Shown: positions 53,289 through 60,991 of the stretch, piece after piece
Position numbering within the stretch: position 1 is the stretch's first letter
Layout of the letters: each line of letters opens with the position of its first letter
Assembly (NCBI GenBank): GCA_029975555.1
Contig: JARKOY010000024.1
Span: 1-64,000, forward strand
Reading direction: 5' to 3'
DNA length: 64,000 nt
DNA from: Spirochaetia bacterium
GTDB taxonomy: Bacteria; Spirochaetota; Spirochaetia; Treponematales; Rectinemataceae
The notes under the pieces: model-generated
What the model saw: the letters and a program-made list of their open reading frames with translations, nothing else
What the model was told of the DNA's origin: nothing
Databases searched by the model: none
Made by a program: the position numbers and the translations under genes

Positions 53289-53996
53289 CTACAGCGAAGA
53301 TTTGGCCTTGACCCTCTCCTTTGCCTCGATCGCGGGCCGGAAGTTCGATTTGAGGGCCAGCGCGGCGTCGAACGCCTGATAGGCCCGTCGGTACTGACCC
53401 AATAATTCTTTGACGAGGCCGAGGCGGTACCACCAGTAGTACATGCCCTTTTCGAGCGCGACAGCCGTGGAAAACGCGATGTCCGCATGCTCGTATTTTT
53501 TTATTCTGTAATATACTTCTCCCACATAATAATATGCGCTCGAACGACGTTCGTCGCTGTCGGGCGAGAGGGTGAAATAACGGCTGAACGCGGCAAGAGC
53601 CTCTTCGTTTTTACCGAGAAAATAGAGGGCCTCGGCCATTGTCTCGATGATGCGGTAGTCCTGCCTCGTGTTGAGCACGGACTGGGCATACACGACGGTG
53701 TCCATGTAACGGTGGAGGCGGAAAAGATTCCAGGTCTTGAGCGTCTGGAGCTCGGGGTTGGCGGGTTCGGCAGCGAGAAGGCGCTCCGTCATGGCGAGGG
53801 AACGCTGGAAGGCGAGCTGGCTCTCCGTCTGGCGCGTCTCCGCGGTTTCGAGGCGGCGTCCATCCCAGAAGAGCGAGAGTGCAGTCCGGTAACTGTCTTC
53901 TGCCCACGCCGAAGAGAAGGTGCCCACAATCCACCTAAGCACCAAAAGGGCCACGACGACGCTCACCCAAATGGGGTCTTGTCTGCCCCTCGCCAC
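53289..53996 (-). CDS. Membrane-anchored tetratricopeptide-repeat protein
   Basis: The 235-residue protein has one N-terminal membrane helix (IWVSVVVALLVLRWIVGTF) and a chain of helix pairs. TPR-like units are visible around IIETMAEALYFLGKNEEALAAFSRYF, SSAYYYVGEVYYRIKKYEHADIAF and YWWYRLGLVKELLGQYRRAYQAFDAAL (each read in parts), with the typical G/Y/A/P spacing. It is probably anchored in the inner membrane with the repeats in the periplasm, acting as a protein-binding scaffold. It starts 19 bp after nfnB on the same strand. The partner is unknown. Confidence 0.8.
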   Translation of the reverse strand: MARGRQDPIWVSVVVALLVLRWIVGTFSSAWAEDSYRTALSLFWDGRRLETAETRQTESQLAFQRSLAMTERLLAAEPANPELQTLKTWNLFRLHRYMDTVVYAQSVLNTRQDYRIIETMAEALYFLGKNEEALAAFSRYFTLSPDSDERRSSAYYYVGEVYYRIKKYEHADIAFSTAVALEKGMYYWWYRLGLVKELLGQYRRAYQAFDAALALKSNFRPAIEAKERVKAKSSL

Positions 53997-54015
53997 TCTG
54001 TCCGCCTCCCTCCAG

Positions 54016-55494
54016 TTATTGTAACATTTCGTTGATCGCCTGCGCAGCCCGTCTACCCTCGCCCATCGCGAGGATCACCGTCGCCGAGCCTAAGACGATA
54101 TCGCCGCCTGCGTAGACACGGTCGATGCTCGTCTTCTGGCGCTCGTCGACGATGATGTGCCCGTGCCTGTCGATCTGCAACTGCGGCGTAGTCCTGGAAA
54201 TGAGGGGGTTCGATTCGTTGCCGATGGCCACAATCACGGTATCGAAGGGCACGACCTCTTCGCTGCCGCGGATGGGAACCGGCCGCCGGCGTCCCGACTC
54301 GTCCGGCTCCCCGAGCTCGTAGGACAGCACTTCGAGCGCCGCGACCCGTCCCTTATCGTCGCCGAGCACGCGCGTCGGGCTCTTGAGAAAATCGAACACG
54401 ATGCCCTCTTCGATGGCGTGTTCCACTTCCTCGGCGCGGGCAGGCATCTCCTCGCGGGTCCGGCGATAGAGGACCCTGACTTCCTCGGCGCCAAGTCTGA
54501 GCGCCATGCGCGCGGAGTCCATCGCCACGTTGCCGCCGCCCAGCACCGCCACGCGGCGGGACGGATAGATCGGCGTGCCGGCCCTTCCTCGCATATACGC
54601 TTTGAGCAGATTTGCCCTCGTCAGATACTCATTCGCGCTGAAAACCCCCACCAAGTTCTCGCCGGGGATGTTCATGAACTTAGGAAGGCCCGCCCCCGTG
54701 CCGATGAAGACGGCGTCGTAGCCGTCTTCGTGCAGAAGAGAGAGCAGCGGCCGCGTGCGGCCCACCAGAAAGTTGAGCTCGAAGTCGACGCCCATCGATT
54801 CGAGCACCTCGGCCTCGGCCTGCACGAGGATCTTAGGGAGTCTGAATTCGGGAATACCGTACACCATGACGCCGCCCGACTTGTGGAAGGCTTCGAAGAT
54901 GGTGACGTCGTGGCCTTCGCGGCGCACGTCGGCGGCGCAGGTGAGCCCCGCCGGCCCTGCGCCGACAATCGCCACTTTTTTGCCGGTGGAAGACGCGACA
55001 TTCGGCACTTCGACCGCAGCGTGGGTCCGCTCGTAGTCGGCGACAAAACGCTCCAACCTGCCTATCTGGACCGCCTTCTCCACGCCGTGGAGCGCCTTGC
55101 CCACGGTGCAGGTCGCCTGGCACTGTGTTTCCTGGGGGCAGACTCGGCCGCAAATCGAGGGCAGCAGGTTCGTCCGCTTTATAATCTTGACCGCACCCAG
55201 AAAATCGCCCTCTTGAATTTTGCCGATGAACCCGGGGATGTCGATGCGCACGGGACACCCCGTGACGCACGGCGCATTCTTGCACTGGAGGCAGCGCTGC
55301 GCCTCGAGCATCGCCTGGGCAGGGGAATAGCCCAGCGCGACTTCCTCCATGTTGTGGCGCCGCTCGAGCGGGTCCTGGGCAGGCATGGCTTGAGGAGGTA
55401 TCTGCATTCTCACTTTGGGGGTGATCGGTGCCGAATGAAGCCGGGCAAGTTCCATTTCCGCATTGTCCATGACGCATTCTTCCTTGTGGCTCAT
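54016..55494 (-). CDS. nfnB: NfnB / GltA-type NADPH oxidoreductase (large subunit of transhydrogenase)
   Basis: The 492-residue protein has an N-terminal Fe-S domain (EAQRCLQCKNAPCVTGCP and ICGRVCPQETQCQATC), then FAD site VAIVGAGPAGLTCAADV and NADP site VAVLGGGNVAMDSARMALRLG, ending with YAGGDIVLGSATVILAMGEGR. This is the GltA/small glutamate synthase fold. Because it overlaps nfnA by 4 bp, it is best read as NfnB of the bifurcating NADH-dependent ferredoxin:NADP oxidoreductase rather than as a glutamate synthase subunit; no glutamate synthase large subunit is nearby. I chose the ATG at 55494, 8 nt after AAGGAG. Related SudA-type sulfide dehydrogenase activity is an alternative. Confidence 0.9.
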   Translation of the reverse strand: MSHKEECVMDNAEMELARLHSAPITPKVRMQIPPQAMPAQDPLERRHNMEEVALGYSPAQAMLEAQRCLQCKNAPCVTGCPVRIDIPGFIGKIQEGDFLGAVKIIKRTNLLPSICGRVCPQETQCQATCTVGKALHGVEKAVQIGRLERFVADYERTHAAVEVPNVASSTGKKVAIVGAGPAGLTCAADVRREGHDVTIFEAFHKSGGVMVYGIPEFRLPKILVQAEAEVLESMGVDFELNFLVGRTRPLLSLLHEDGYDAVFIGTGAGLPKFMNIPGENLVGVFSANEYLTRANLLKAYMRGRAGTPIYPSRRVAVLGGGNVAMDSARMALRLGAEEVRVLYRRTREEMPARAEEVEHAIEEGIVFDFLKSPTRVLGDDKGRVAALEVLSYELGEPDESGRRRPVPIRGSEEVVPFDTVIVAIGNESNPLISRTTPQLQIDRHGHIIVDERQKTSIDRVYAGGDIVLGSATVILAMGEGRRAAQAINEMLQ

Positions 55495-56390
55495 TTTGCA
55501 GGCTCCTTTTCCGACGCGAGGGCGTCCTTCCCCTGGGCGCCGAGTTTTTCGAGCTGCATCTCCAGATGGCAGCGCTCGTGCGCCTCTTTTTCGACCTCTC
55601 TGTATGTGCCGAGGCGCATCATCATGCCGTCCCAGTCGACGAGGTGCGCGTCGAATTCCGGGCCGTCCACGCACACGAACTTCGTCTCGCCGCCGATCGA
55701 AACGCGGCAGCCGCCGCACATGCCCGTGCCGTCGATCATGATGGTGTTGAGGGATGCGAGCGTCTTGATCCTAAAGGGACGCGTGGTCTCCGCGCAGAAT
55801 TTCATCATGATGGGCGGGCCGATCGTCACCACAAGATCGGGAGGAGGAGTCCGCCTGCACAATTCCTTCAAGGGCTCGGTCACCAGCGCCTTTCTTCCGG
55901 AGGAGCCGTCATCCGTCACGACGATGTGCTCGTCGGCGATCGCCCCGAGCTCATCCTGCATGATGAGGAGGTCCTTCGTGCGTGCACCCGATATGACCGT
56001 CACGCTGTTTCCCGCTGCCTTGAGGGCCTTCGCGATGGGATACAGAGGCGCGAGCCCTATCCCACCGCCGACGCAGACAGCCCAACCGAAGCGCTCGATG
56101 TGGGTCGGATTCCCCAAGGGCCCGAGAAGGACGATGGACTGGCCGGGATTTTTGAGCGCAAGCCTGTGCGTACTCGCCCCAACAGTCTGAAAGATGAGCG
56201 TCACTGTCCCACGAACAGGGTCCGCGTCCGCGATGGTGAGCGGAATGCGCTCGGAAAACTCCTCATCGTACATCACGATGACAAACTGACCCGCCTTCCG
56301 TTCTCGGGCCACGAGGGGCGCCTCCACCTCTATGCGGAATACTTCTTCCGAAAGTTGGCGTTTAGAGACTATTCTATGTGTACCGTGCAT
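55491..56390 (-). CDS. nfnA: NfnA, FAD/NAD-binding and [2Fe-2S] subunit of the bifurcating transhydrogenase
   Basis: The 299-residue protein is of the PyrK/ferredoxin-NADP reductase type: FAD motif ERIPLTIADAD, NAD motif CVGGGIGLAPLYPIA, and the [2Fe-2S] cluster with MIDGTGMCGGCRVSIGGETK and FVCVDGPEFDAHLVDW. The last block is characteristic of NfnA and sulfide dehydrogenase beta subunits. With NfnB it would couple NADH, NADPH and ferredoxin, giving NADPH for biosynthesis. GGAG lies 7 nt before the ATG at 56390. Confidence 0.92.
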   Translation of the reverse strand: MHGTHRIVSKRQLSEEVFRIEVEAPLVARERKAGQFVIVMYDEEFSERIPLTIADADPVRGTVTLIFQTVGASTHRLALKNPGQSIVLLGPLGNPTHIERFGWAVCVGGGIGLAPLYPIAKALKAAGNSVTVISGARTKDLLIMQDELGAIADEHIVVTDDGSSGRKALVTEPLKELCRRTPPPDLVVTIGPPIMMKFCAETTRPFRIKTLASLNTIMIDGTGMCGGCRVSIGGETKFVCVDGPEFDAHLVDWDGMMMRLGTYREVEKEAHERCHLEMQLEKLGAQGKDALASEKEPAK

Positions 56391-56406
56391 GGTTGACTCC
56401 GGGCGT

Positions 56407-56436
56407 ATTGTACCGATTTTTCGAGCCCTTTGTCCA
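56407..56436 (-). promoter_or_regulatory. nfnAB promoter
   Basis: On the minus strand TGGACA (56436-56431) and TACAAT (56412-56407) are 18 bp apart, giving a short leader of about 17 nt that contains the ribosome-binding site. Confidence 0.6.
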
Positions 56437-56505
56437 CCAAAAGGAACGTTCCATGGCAAGGAAATTGCCACACAAGAAAATATGTACACATGTTTCGACG
56501 ATTAT

Positions 56506-56548
56506 TTGCAACCAAAATCAAATTACTATATACATAAGAGTATATAAT
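56506..56548 (+). promoter_or_regulatory. Promoter and inverted repeat before the polyferredoxin gene
   Basis: TTGCAA (56506-56511) and TATACA (56529-56534) are 17 bp apart; a perfect TATAAT lies at 56543-56548. TATATAC-N6-GTATATA (56527-56546) is a 7-bp inverted repeat spanning both -10 candidates and could be an operator. Confidence 0.5.
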
Positions 56549-56607
56549 GATATGCGTCTAAGTACGCGGCTCGTCAGTTTCGTGTGCACAGAACAGGAGG
56601 CAGCACC

Positions 56608-58017
56608 ATGGCAAGAAAAATGTCGAAAATTCAAGTTTTTAGAAGGATTCTTTTAGGATTCCTTCTTGGAGGCTTCACGCTGCTCGCGATTCTCCACCAG
56701 AAGCTTCAGGGGATCCCTTCCGTCGATGCGCTCGATCCGTTCGGTGGGCTGGAGACGCTCTTCAAATGGCTCGCACGCGGCGAGTTCATAAAAAAGATCA
56801 CCCCGGGCAACATCGTACTGCTCGGCGCCATCGTTGTCCTCGGCATCGTGCTGTCTCGATTCTTCTGCGGCTGGCTGTGCGCCTTCGGGGCACTTCAGGG
56901 GGTCTTCGGCTGGATTGGCAAAAAACTGTTCAAGAGGCGCTTCGAGGTTCCGAAGAAGTTGGATCGTGCGCTTCGCTGGACGAAATATCTGATTCTTGTG
57001 CTCATTCTTTACGGTACTTGGACAACCGGCGAGCTCCTCATCCAGCCCTACGATCCGCTCGCGGCCTACGCACATCTGCCCTCGGGGCTGGCGGCCGTGT
57101 GGTCCGAATTTGCCGTGGGCCTCATCCTCCTCGTCGCATTCATGGTCCTTTCGATGTTCTACGAGCGCGCGTTCTGCAAATACGCCTGCCCGCTGGGGGC
57201 CGTCAACGCGATCCTGAGCCGTGTCCCGCTGTTCCGCATCAAGAGGGACAAGCCCTCATGCATAGCCTGCGCGAGGTGCGACAAGGTCTGTCCCATGAAT
57301 ATCGACGTGTCGCACGCGGAGACGGTCAACTCGGCCGAATGCATCGACTGTCTCGAGTGCGTGACCGCCTGCCCCACGAAGAAAGACACGCTTGTCCCTA
57401 CCATCGGGGGAAAGAACATCAAAGGCTGGACCGTGGTGATTATAGGACTGGGTATCTATGTCGGCGCCGCGCTGATAGGGCAAGTTTCTGGGATGCTCAG
57501 ATTCACAGCGCCCACACTCAATGAACTGTCCTCGCGAGGGGCGCTCACCATCGCAGATATAAAAGGTTCCACCACCTACGACGAGCTTGCCTCAGCATTC
57601 GGCATAGACCTGGACCAGCTCTACAGGCGACTCGGCATCGACAAGGCAAAGGTACCCACTTCGTCCAAAATCAAGGATACAGGTAGCCTCGCTGGCATCG
57701 AGGGCTTCGAGACCGATGCGGTGCGGTTTGCCGTGGCGGACATGCTCGGCCTTCCCTACAGCGGAGAATCGACCCCAGCAACGCCAATAGAGCCGGTGCA
57801 ACCCGCTTCCGCACCGCGTCTGACAATACCCGAAGGCTTCAAACTCGAGGGCACCATGACCATTCAGGACGTGGCGAAGGCACTCAACGCGACGACGCAG
57901 CAGGTCATCGACAAGCTTGGGTTGCCGAACGACATCCCCCTCGACAGGCCGCTGCGCGAAATGGGCAGCCAGTACGGCTATACAATGCCGCAGCTTAAGG
58001 AGAAAATAGCGCAGTAG
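56608..58017 (+). CDS. NapH-like membrane polyferredoxin with duplicated C-terminal module
   Basis: The 469-residue protein has four or five membrane helices, the two CxxxCP-type membrane motifs FFCGWLCAFGALQG and AFCKYACPLGAVNA found in NapH, NosR and CcoG, and two [4Fe-4S] ferredoxin motifs (CIACARCDKVCP and CIDCLECVTACP). After a last helix near residue 285 there are two related segments of about 60 residues (LTIADIKGSTTYDELASAFG..LGI and MTIQDVAKALNATTQQVIDKLGL, each followed by an Ile/Leu-Pro and an acidic-Met/Thr-Gly-Ser). Such proteins pass electrons between quinones or flavins and periplasmic acceptors. AGGAGG precedes the ATG. It is divergent from nfnAB. Confidence 0.88.
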   Translation: MARKMSKIQVFRRILLGFLLGGFTLLAILHQKLQGIPSVDALDPFGGLETLFKWLARGEFIKKITPGNIVLLGAIVVLGIVLSRFFCGWLCAFGALQGVFGWIGKKLFKRRFEVPKKLDRALRWTKYLILVLILYGTWTTGELLIQPYDPLAAYAHLPSGLAAVWSEFAVGLILLVAFMVLSMFYERAFCKYACPLGAVNAILSRVPLFRIKRDKPSCIACARCDKVCPMNIDVSHAETVNSAECIDCLECVTACPTKKDTLVPTIGGKNIKGWTVVIIGLGIYVGAALIGQVSGMLRFTAPTLNELSSRGALTIADIKGSTTYDELASAFGIDLDQLYRRLGIDKAKVPTSSKIKDTGSLAGIEGFETDAVRFAVADMLGLPYSGESTPATPIEPVQPASAPRLTIPEGFKLEGTMTIQDVAKALNATTQQVIDKLGLPNDIPLDRPLREMGSQYGYTMPQLKEKIAQ

Positions 58018-58027
58018 GAGATTGATC

Positions 58028-58852
58028 ATGCCCATACCGCAGGTGCCGGCAAAAATTTACGCTGAGGCGCTGTTCAGACCTGGAGATTTTTTGGCCTACC
58101 TTGGCCGCATCGGCATCGCCGCGTCGCACAGGCCGGCGCCCGACGCCGTCATCCTGAGCTATCAGAAGAGTCTCTTCGAGCATGTGGTCCAAGAATACCC
58201 CTGCGAGCGCGCACAGGGCTACTTCGGCCGATTCGTCCACTATGTCGATCTGCCGGGCAGTGCACGGTCCATCGCAATCGCCGCAGATTTCGGCGTCGGT
58301 GCGCCGGCTGCGGCGGTGATGCTCGAAGAGCTCATCGCCTGGGGCGTAGGGGAGTTTATCTCAATGGGGCTGGCGGGCTCGCTGAAAGAAGACCTGCACC
58401 CTGGGTCGCTCGTGGTGTGCGACGGGGCTTTCCGCGACGAAGGCACCTCGCATCACTACCTCGAAGGAGATGCACCCGTCCGCCCTGATCCGGCGCTCAC
58501 AGGCCGGCTCGAAGCTGCGCTTAAGGCCGCGGGTTTGCCCTACGCCAAGGGGTCGACGTGGACCACCGATGCGATCTACCGCGAAACTCCTCTGGAGGTG
58601 GAGCACTTTCGAACGCGAGGAGCGCTCGTCGTGGAGATGGAGGCCGCGGCCCTGTTCGCGGTGGCACAGTATCGAGGAGCGCGGCTCGCTTCGTGTTTTT
58701 CGGTGTCGGATACGCTGGCGTATCTGGAGTGGCGGCCCGAATTCCACGCAGAGCCGACGATCGAGGGGCTTGAGACGCTGTTCTCGTGCGCGGTGCGCGC
58801 CCTCCAAGAGGGTCTCCAGGAAGGGCCGGACCAAGGCCTCTGCAAGCGGTGA
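58028..58852 (+). CDS. Nucleoside phosphorylase, uridine/purine (Udp) family
   Basis: The 274-residue protein has the phosphorylase fold with IAIAADFGVGAPAAAVMLEELIAWG, FISMGLAGSLKEDLHPG, WTTDAIYRET and the ligand-binding VVEMEAAALFAVAQYRGA followed by SVSDTL. The order matches uridine phosphorylase-like enzymes more than DeoD. It would release ribose 1-phosphate and a base. It starts 10 bp after the polyferredoxin gene. The TTG at 58022 is a possible start but the ATG at 58028, 7 nt after GGAG, is preferred. Substrate (uridine or purine) is open. Confidence 0.88.
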   Translation: MPIPQVPAKIYAEALFRPGDFLAYLGRIGIAASHRPAPDAVILSYQKSLFEHVVQEYPCERAQGYFGRFVHYVDLPGSARSIAIAADFGVGAPAAAVMLEELIAWGVGEFISMGLAGSLKEDLHPGSLVVCDGAFRDEGTSHHYLEGDAPVRPDPALTGRLEAALKAAGLPYAKGSTWTTDAIYRETPLEVEHFRTRGALVVEMEAAALFAVAQYRGARLASCFSVSDTLAYLEWRPEFHAEPTIEGLETLFSCAVRALQEGLQEGPDQGLCKR

Positions 58853-58895
58853 AGACCAGCACAAAGGACGCTACCCTTTCTTTTTCAGCGTTTTT

Positions 58896-59627
58896 TCAGC
58901 TCGGGCGCATCATAACCTGATTGTCGATACGACTCTCGGGGGGCCATGTCCCTGCGACCGAGGATAAGGGCATCACGACGCTTTTCTCTCCCAGAATCGT
59001 GCCAGGGTTGAGCACCGTATTGCAGCCCACCTCGCATCCGTCGCCGATCAGCGCCCCGAATTTTGACAGCCCCGAGTCGATGTTGTGCTTTGAGCCCAAG
59101 GCCCGCACGGGAACATTTTTCCCGTCGAGCCTGAAATTCGAAAGGATGACGCCTGCCCCGATGTGGGCGCGATGGCCCATGATCGAATCGCCCACGTAAT
59201 TGAAGTGAGGCGCCTGGGCGTGATCGAGCACTATGCAGTGCTTGAATTCGCTCGAGTGTCCGAGGACGGCTCCCTCTCCTACGAGCACTCCTCCGCGGAT
59301 GTAGCAGCCGCTCCGTATCTCGCAGCCTCTGCCGATCCACGCCGGACCGCGAACATAGGCGCCGTCTTCGACGGTGCACGCTTCATCGATGAATACATCC
59401 CCTTCGATGTGGACTCCTGCTGGAACAAAGGAACGGATTTTAGGCCCCGATACGGCCTCAAGCCTCGAGCTTAAATACATATCAAGCAATTTCAGGATAT
59501 CCCAAGGACGTTCGGCTTTCTCGAAGAGCCCTGAAAATTCGCTGCGGCCGAAATCCCACAGGGCAGGAAACCCCAAGGACAGCCACTTCGGAGCCCATGA
59601 GCAGTGACGGTTTTCTTCGGCGCTCAT
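58896..59627 (-). CDS. Left-handed beta-helix protein (GlmU C-terminal-like)
   Basis: The 243-residue protein has an N-terminal helical segment (about 60 residues) and a hexapeptide-repeat domain: VHIEGDVFIDEACTVEDGAYV, AWIGRGCEIRSGCYIRGGVLVGEG, then IMGHRAHIGAGVILSNFRLDG (in parts), and a final TILGEKSVVMPLSSV. HIGAGVILSN and the loop with DGK resemble the acetyltransferase domain of GlmU-like proteins. It overlaps the nucleotidyltransferase gene by 4 bp (ATGA); together they look like a split bifunctional sugar-nucleotide enzyme. Whether it acetylates anything is unknown. Confidence 0.83.
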   Translation of the reverse strand: MSAEENRHCSWAPKWLSLGFPALWDFGRSEFSGLFEKAERPWDILKLLDMYLSSRLEAVSGPKIRSFVPAGVHIEGDVFIDEACTVEDGAYVRGPAWIGRGCEIRSGCYIRGGVLVGEGAVLGHSSEFKHCIVLDHAQAPHFNYVGDSIMGHRAHIGAGVILSNFRLDGKNVPVRALGSKHNIDSGLSKFGALIGDGCEVGCNTVLNPGTILGEKSVVMPLSSVAGTWPPESRIDNQVMMRPS

Positions 59628-60535
59628 ACTCCCTCCCAGAGGGGCGATGGATACACACCCTGCAGCACGAGGTCTGAAATCCGACGCCTCGTCTCTTTAA
59701 GGTCGTCCGGGTTGGTGAGGCCAAAGCTTTGAACGCTCGCAGGGAGCATCTTCACCCGCACAATCTTCTGTCTGACCATGGATTCCACGACATCAGGAAG
59801 AAAGAATTCCTTGGACTCGAAGCCAGTCTGTTCCGAAAGAAAATCTTTCCACAGTCGATCTGCGTAGTCGAATATCGAGGCATCGAATCCCCAGAGGTTC
59901 ATCGAAACGATAGCCTCGGGCGACAACTCGACCACACCTTCCTCCTGCGAAGAAAGAATACGACCACCTTCACGCCACACTCTCTTGTGTTCCACAATTG
60001 TCTCGAGACACCCCTGCCCATCGATGCTGCACATCGCCCGCGACACCGAACCGCAGGCCGGCACCACATCGTCGAGCCGGTATCCTGGAAAACAGAACTC
60101 CCCGGGGTTTGAGGAGAGCCACGCGGCGACTTTCTTAAACCCCGCGGGACCATAGTAGTCATCCGCATTGATCACCGCAAAGGGGCCGCTCGACTCGAGT
60201 TGCTCCCTGGCGCAGAGGAGCGCGTGCCCTGTGCCCCAAGGTTTTGTGCGCCTGCTTTTTTCTAACCTGGCGCGCGAGGCTTCATCCAGCAGAGAGTACG
60301 GCGTCTGATAAGCGAACGAATACGGCACCGAGGCAGGGAGCCGCGCAAGGATGTTTGCCTTAACATCTTCCTCGATCTCCGGGCGGATCAGAAATACAAT
60401 GTGATCGAACCCCGAGCGGAGCGCATCGAAGAGCGAATACTCCAAGAGCGTTTCACCGTGCGGTCCTACGCCCACGACCTGTTTTACGCCGCCGAAGCGC
60501 GATCCGATGCCGGCGGCGAGCACAAGAAGTCTCAT
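59624..60535 (-). CDS. Sugar-phosphate nucleotidyltransferase-like protein
   Basis: The 303-residue protein starts LVLAAGIGSRFGGVKQV, the nucleotide-binding G-x-G-x-R motif of nucleotidyltransferases, followed by IVFLIRPEIEE and FAVINADDYYGPAGF, with the metal-binding Asp pair. LWGFDASIFDY is another family motif. It probably makes an NDP-sugar for the cell envelope. Together with the overlapping beta-helix gene it resembles a two-gene version of GlmU, although the sugar cannot be read. It has no visible Shine-Dalgarno and the region upstream (60536-60646) shows no other gene. Confidence 0.85.
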   Translation of the reverse strand: MRLLVLAAGIGSRFGGVKQVVGVGPHGETLLEYSLFDALRSGFDHIVFLIRPEIEEDVKANILARLPASVPYSFAYQTPYSLLDEASRARLEKSRRTKPWGTGHALLCAREQLESSGPFAVINADDYYGPAGFKKVAAWLSSNPGEFCFPGYRLDDVVPACGSVSRAMCSIDGQGCLETIVEHKRVWREGGRILSSQEEGVVELSPEAIVSMNLWGFDASIFDYADRLWKDFLSEQTGFESKEFFLPDVVESMVRQKIVRVKMLPASVQSFGLTNPDDLKETRRRISDLVLQGVYPSPLWEGV

Positions 60536-60646
60536 GTTTTCATGATGCCCGCCCGCTGCCGTTCGGTCAAGCCGCGGCGAGTGCTGTCAGCCTTTGCGCA
60601 AGGTTGAGAACACTAATTATTTTTCCATGATTCTACCGATAGCAGC

Positions 60647-60676
60647 TTGACATCCATACCCGACACGTGGTACATA
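60647..60676 (+). promoter_or_regulatory. Promoter of the leu operon
   Basis: A perfect TTGACA (60647-60652) and TACATA (60671-60676), the latter with a TGG extension, are 18 bp apart. The start point should lie near 60682. The 110 bp before it, after the nucleotidyltransferase start, hold no feature I can name. Confidence 0.6.
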
Positions 60677-60750
60677 CCCGCATGACGTTTGCCGCCGTTT
60701 TTGTCAAAAACTCAGACACATCCATCCGTGGCCCTGGCCGGACCTGCGCG

Positions 60751-60840
60751 ATGGCGCGGCGCACCGCTTCATCCATCATCATTATCATTATTTCCACCCT
60801 CCTGCTTAGCCTGAGCCTTCCTGGCTCTTCCGTTGTCTGA
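60751..60840 (+). CDS. Ile/Leu/Val-rich leader peptide of the leu operon
   Basis: A 29-codon frame reads MARRTASS, then six consecutive Ile codons, ST, three Leu codons, SLSLPGSS, then Val-Val and stop. That is 6 Ile, 5 Leu and 2 Val in 21 residues, the signature of branched-chain amino-acid attenuation peptides. It lies between the operon promoter and an intrinsic terminator just before leuA. An in-frame ATG at 60682 would add 23 residues and would be at the predicted transcription start. The ribosome-binding site is weak (CCGGA). Overlapping the end of the peptide, two alternative hairpins are possible. Confidence 0.8.
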   Translation: MARRTASSIIIIIISTLLLSLSLPGSSVV

Positions 60841-60877
60841 CGGCCGCGCGGACAGAGCCTACCCCCCTAGGCCGTCC
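60823..60877 (+). promoter_or_regulatory. Mutually exclusive hairpins in the leu leader
   Basis: GGCTCT (60823-60828) can pair with AGAGCC (60854-60859). Alternatively GGAC and GCCTA (60850-60861) pair with TAGGC and GTCC (60868-60877). Both use the segment 60850-60859, so only one can form. A ribosome stalled on the Ile/Leu codons or resting at the stop codon would favour different ones. Confidence 0.5.
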
Positions 60878-60928
60878 CCATGTCGCAGTGCATACCCCCT
60901 GCGCCGGATCAATCTCAATACGAAAAAA

Positions 60929-60979
60929 TTGGCGTTGCTGGCCGATTCATTTGAGCGTCAGCGCCAAGGTTGACTTTTT
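60929..60979 (+). terminator. Attenuator terminator before leuA
   Basis: TTGGCGTTGCTG (60929-60940) pairs with CGTCAGCGCCAA (60956-60967), an 11-of-12 stem with wobble pairs, followed by GGTTGAC and a TTTTT run (60975-60979). It ends 12 nt before the leuA ATG, so every transcript must pass it. Confidence 0.7.
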
Positions 60980-60991
60980 ATAGGAGGAAGA

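Noticed and set aside
54157-56190. 677-codon plus-strand open frame opposite nfnAB
   Set aside because: It is the antisense shadow of two well-supported genes in GC-rich DNA; its translation is low in complexity and shows no domain.
56443-56452. GGAACGTTCC palindrome as a LexA-type box
   Set aside because: The half-sites have no spacer, unlike the known GAAC-N4-GTTC box, and neither neighbour is an SOS gene.
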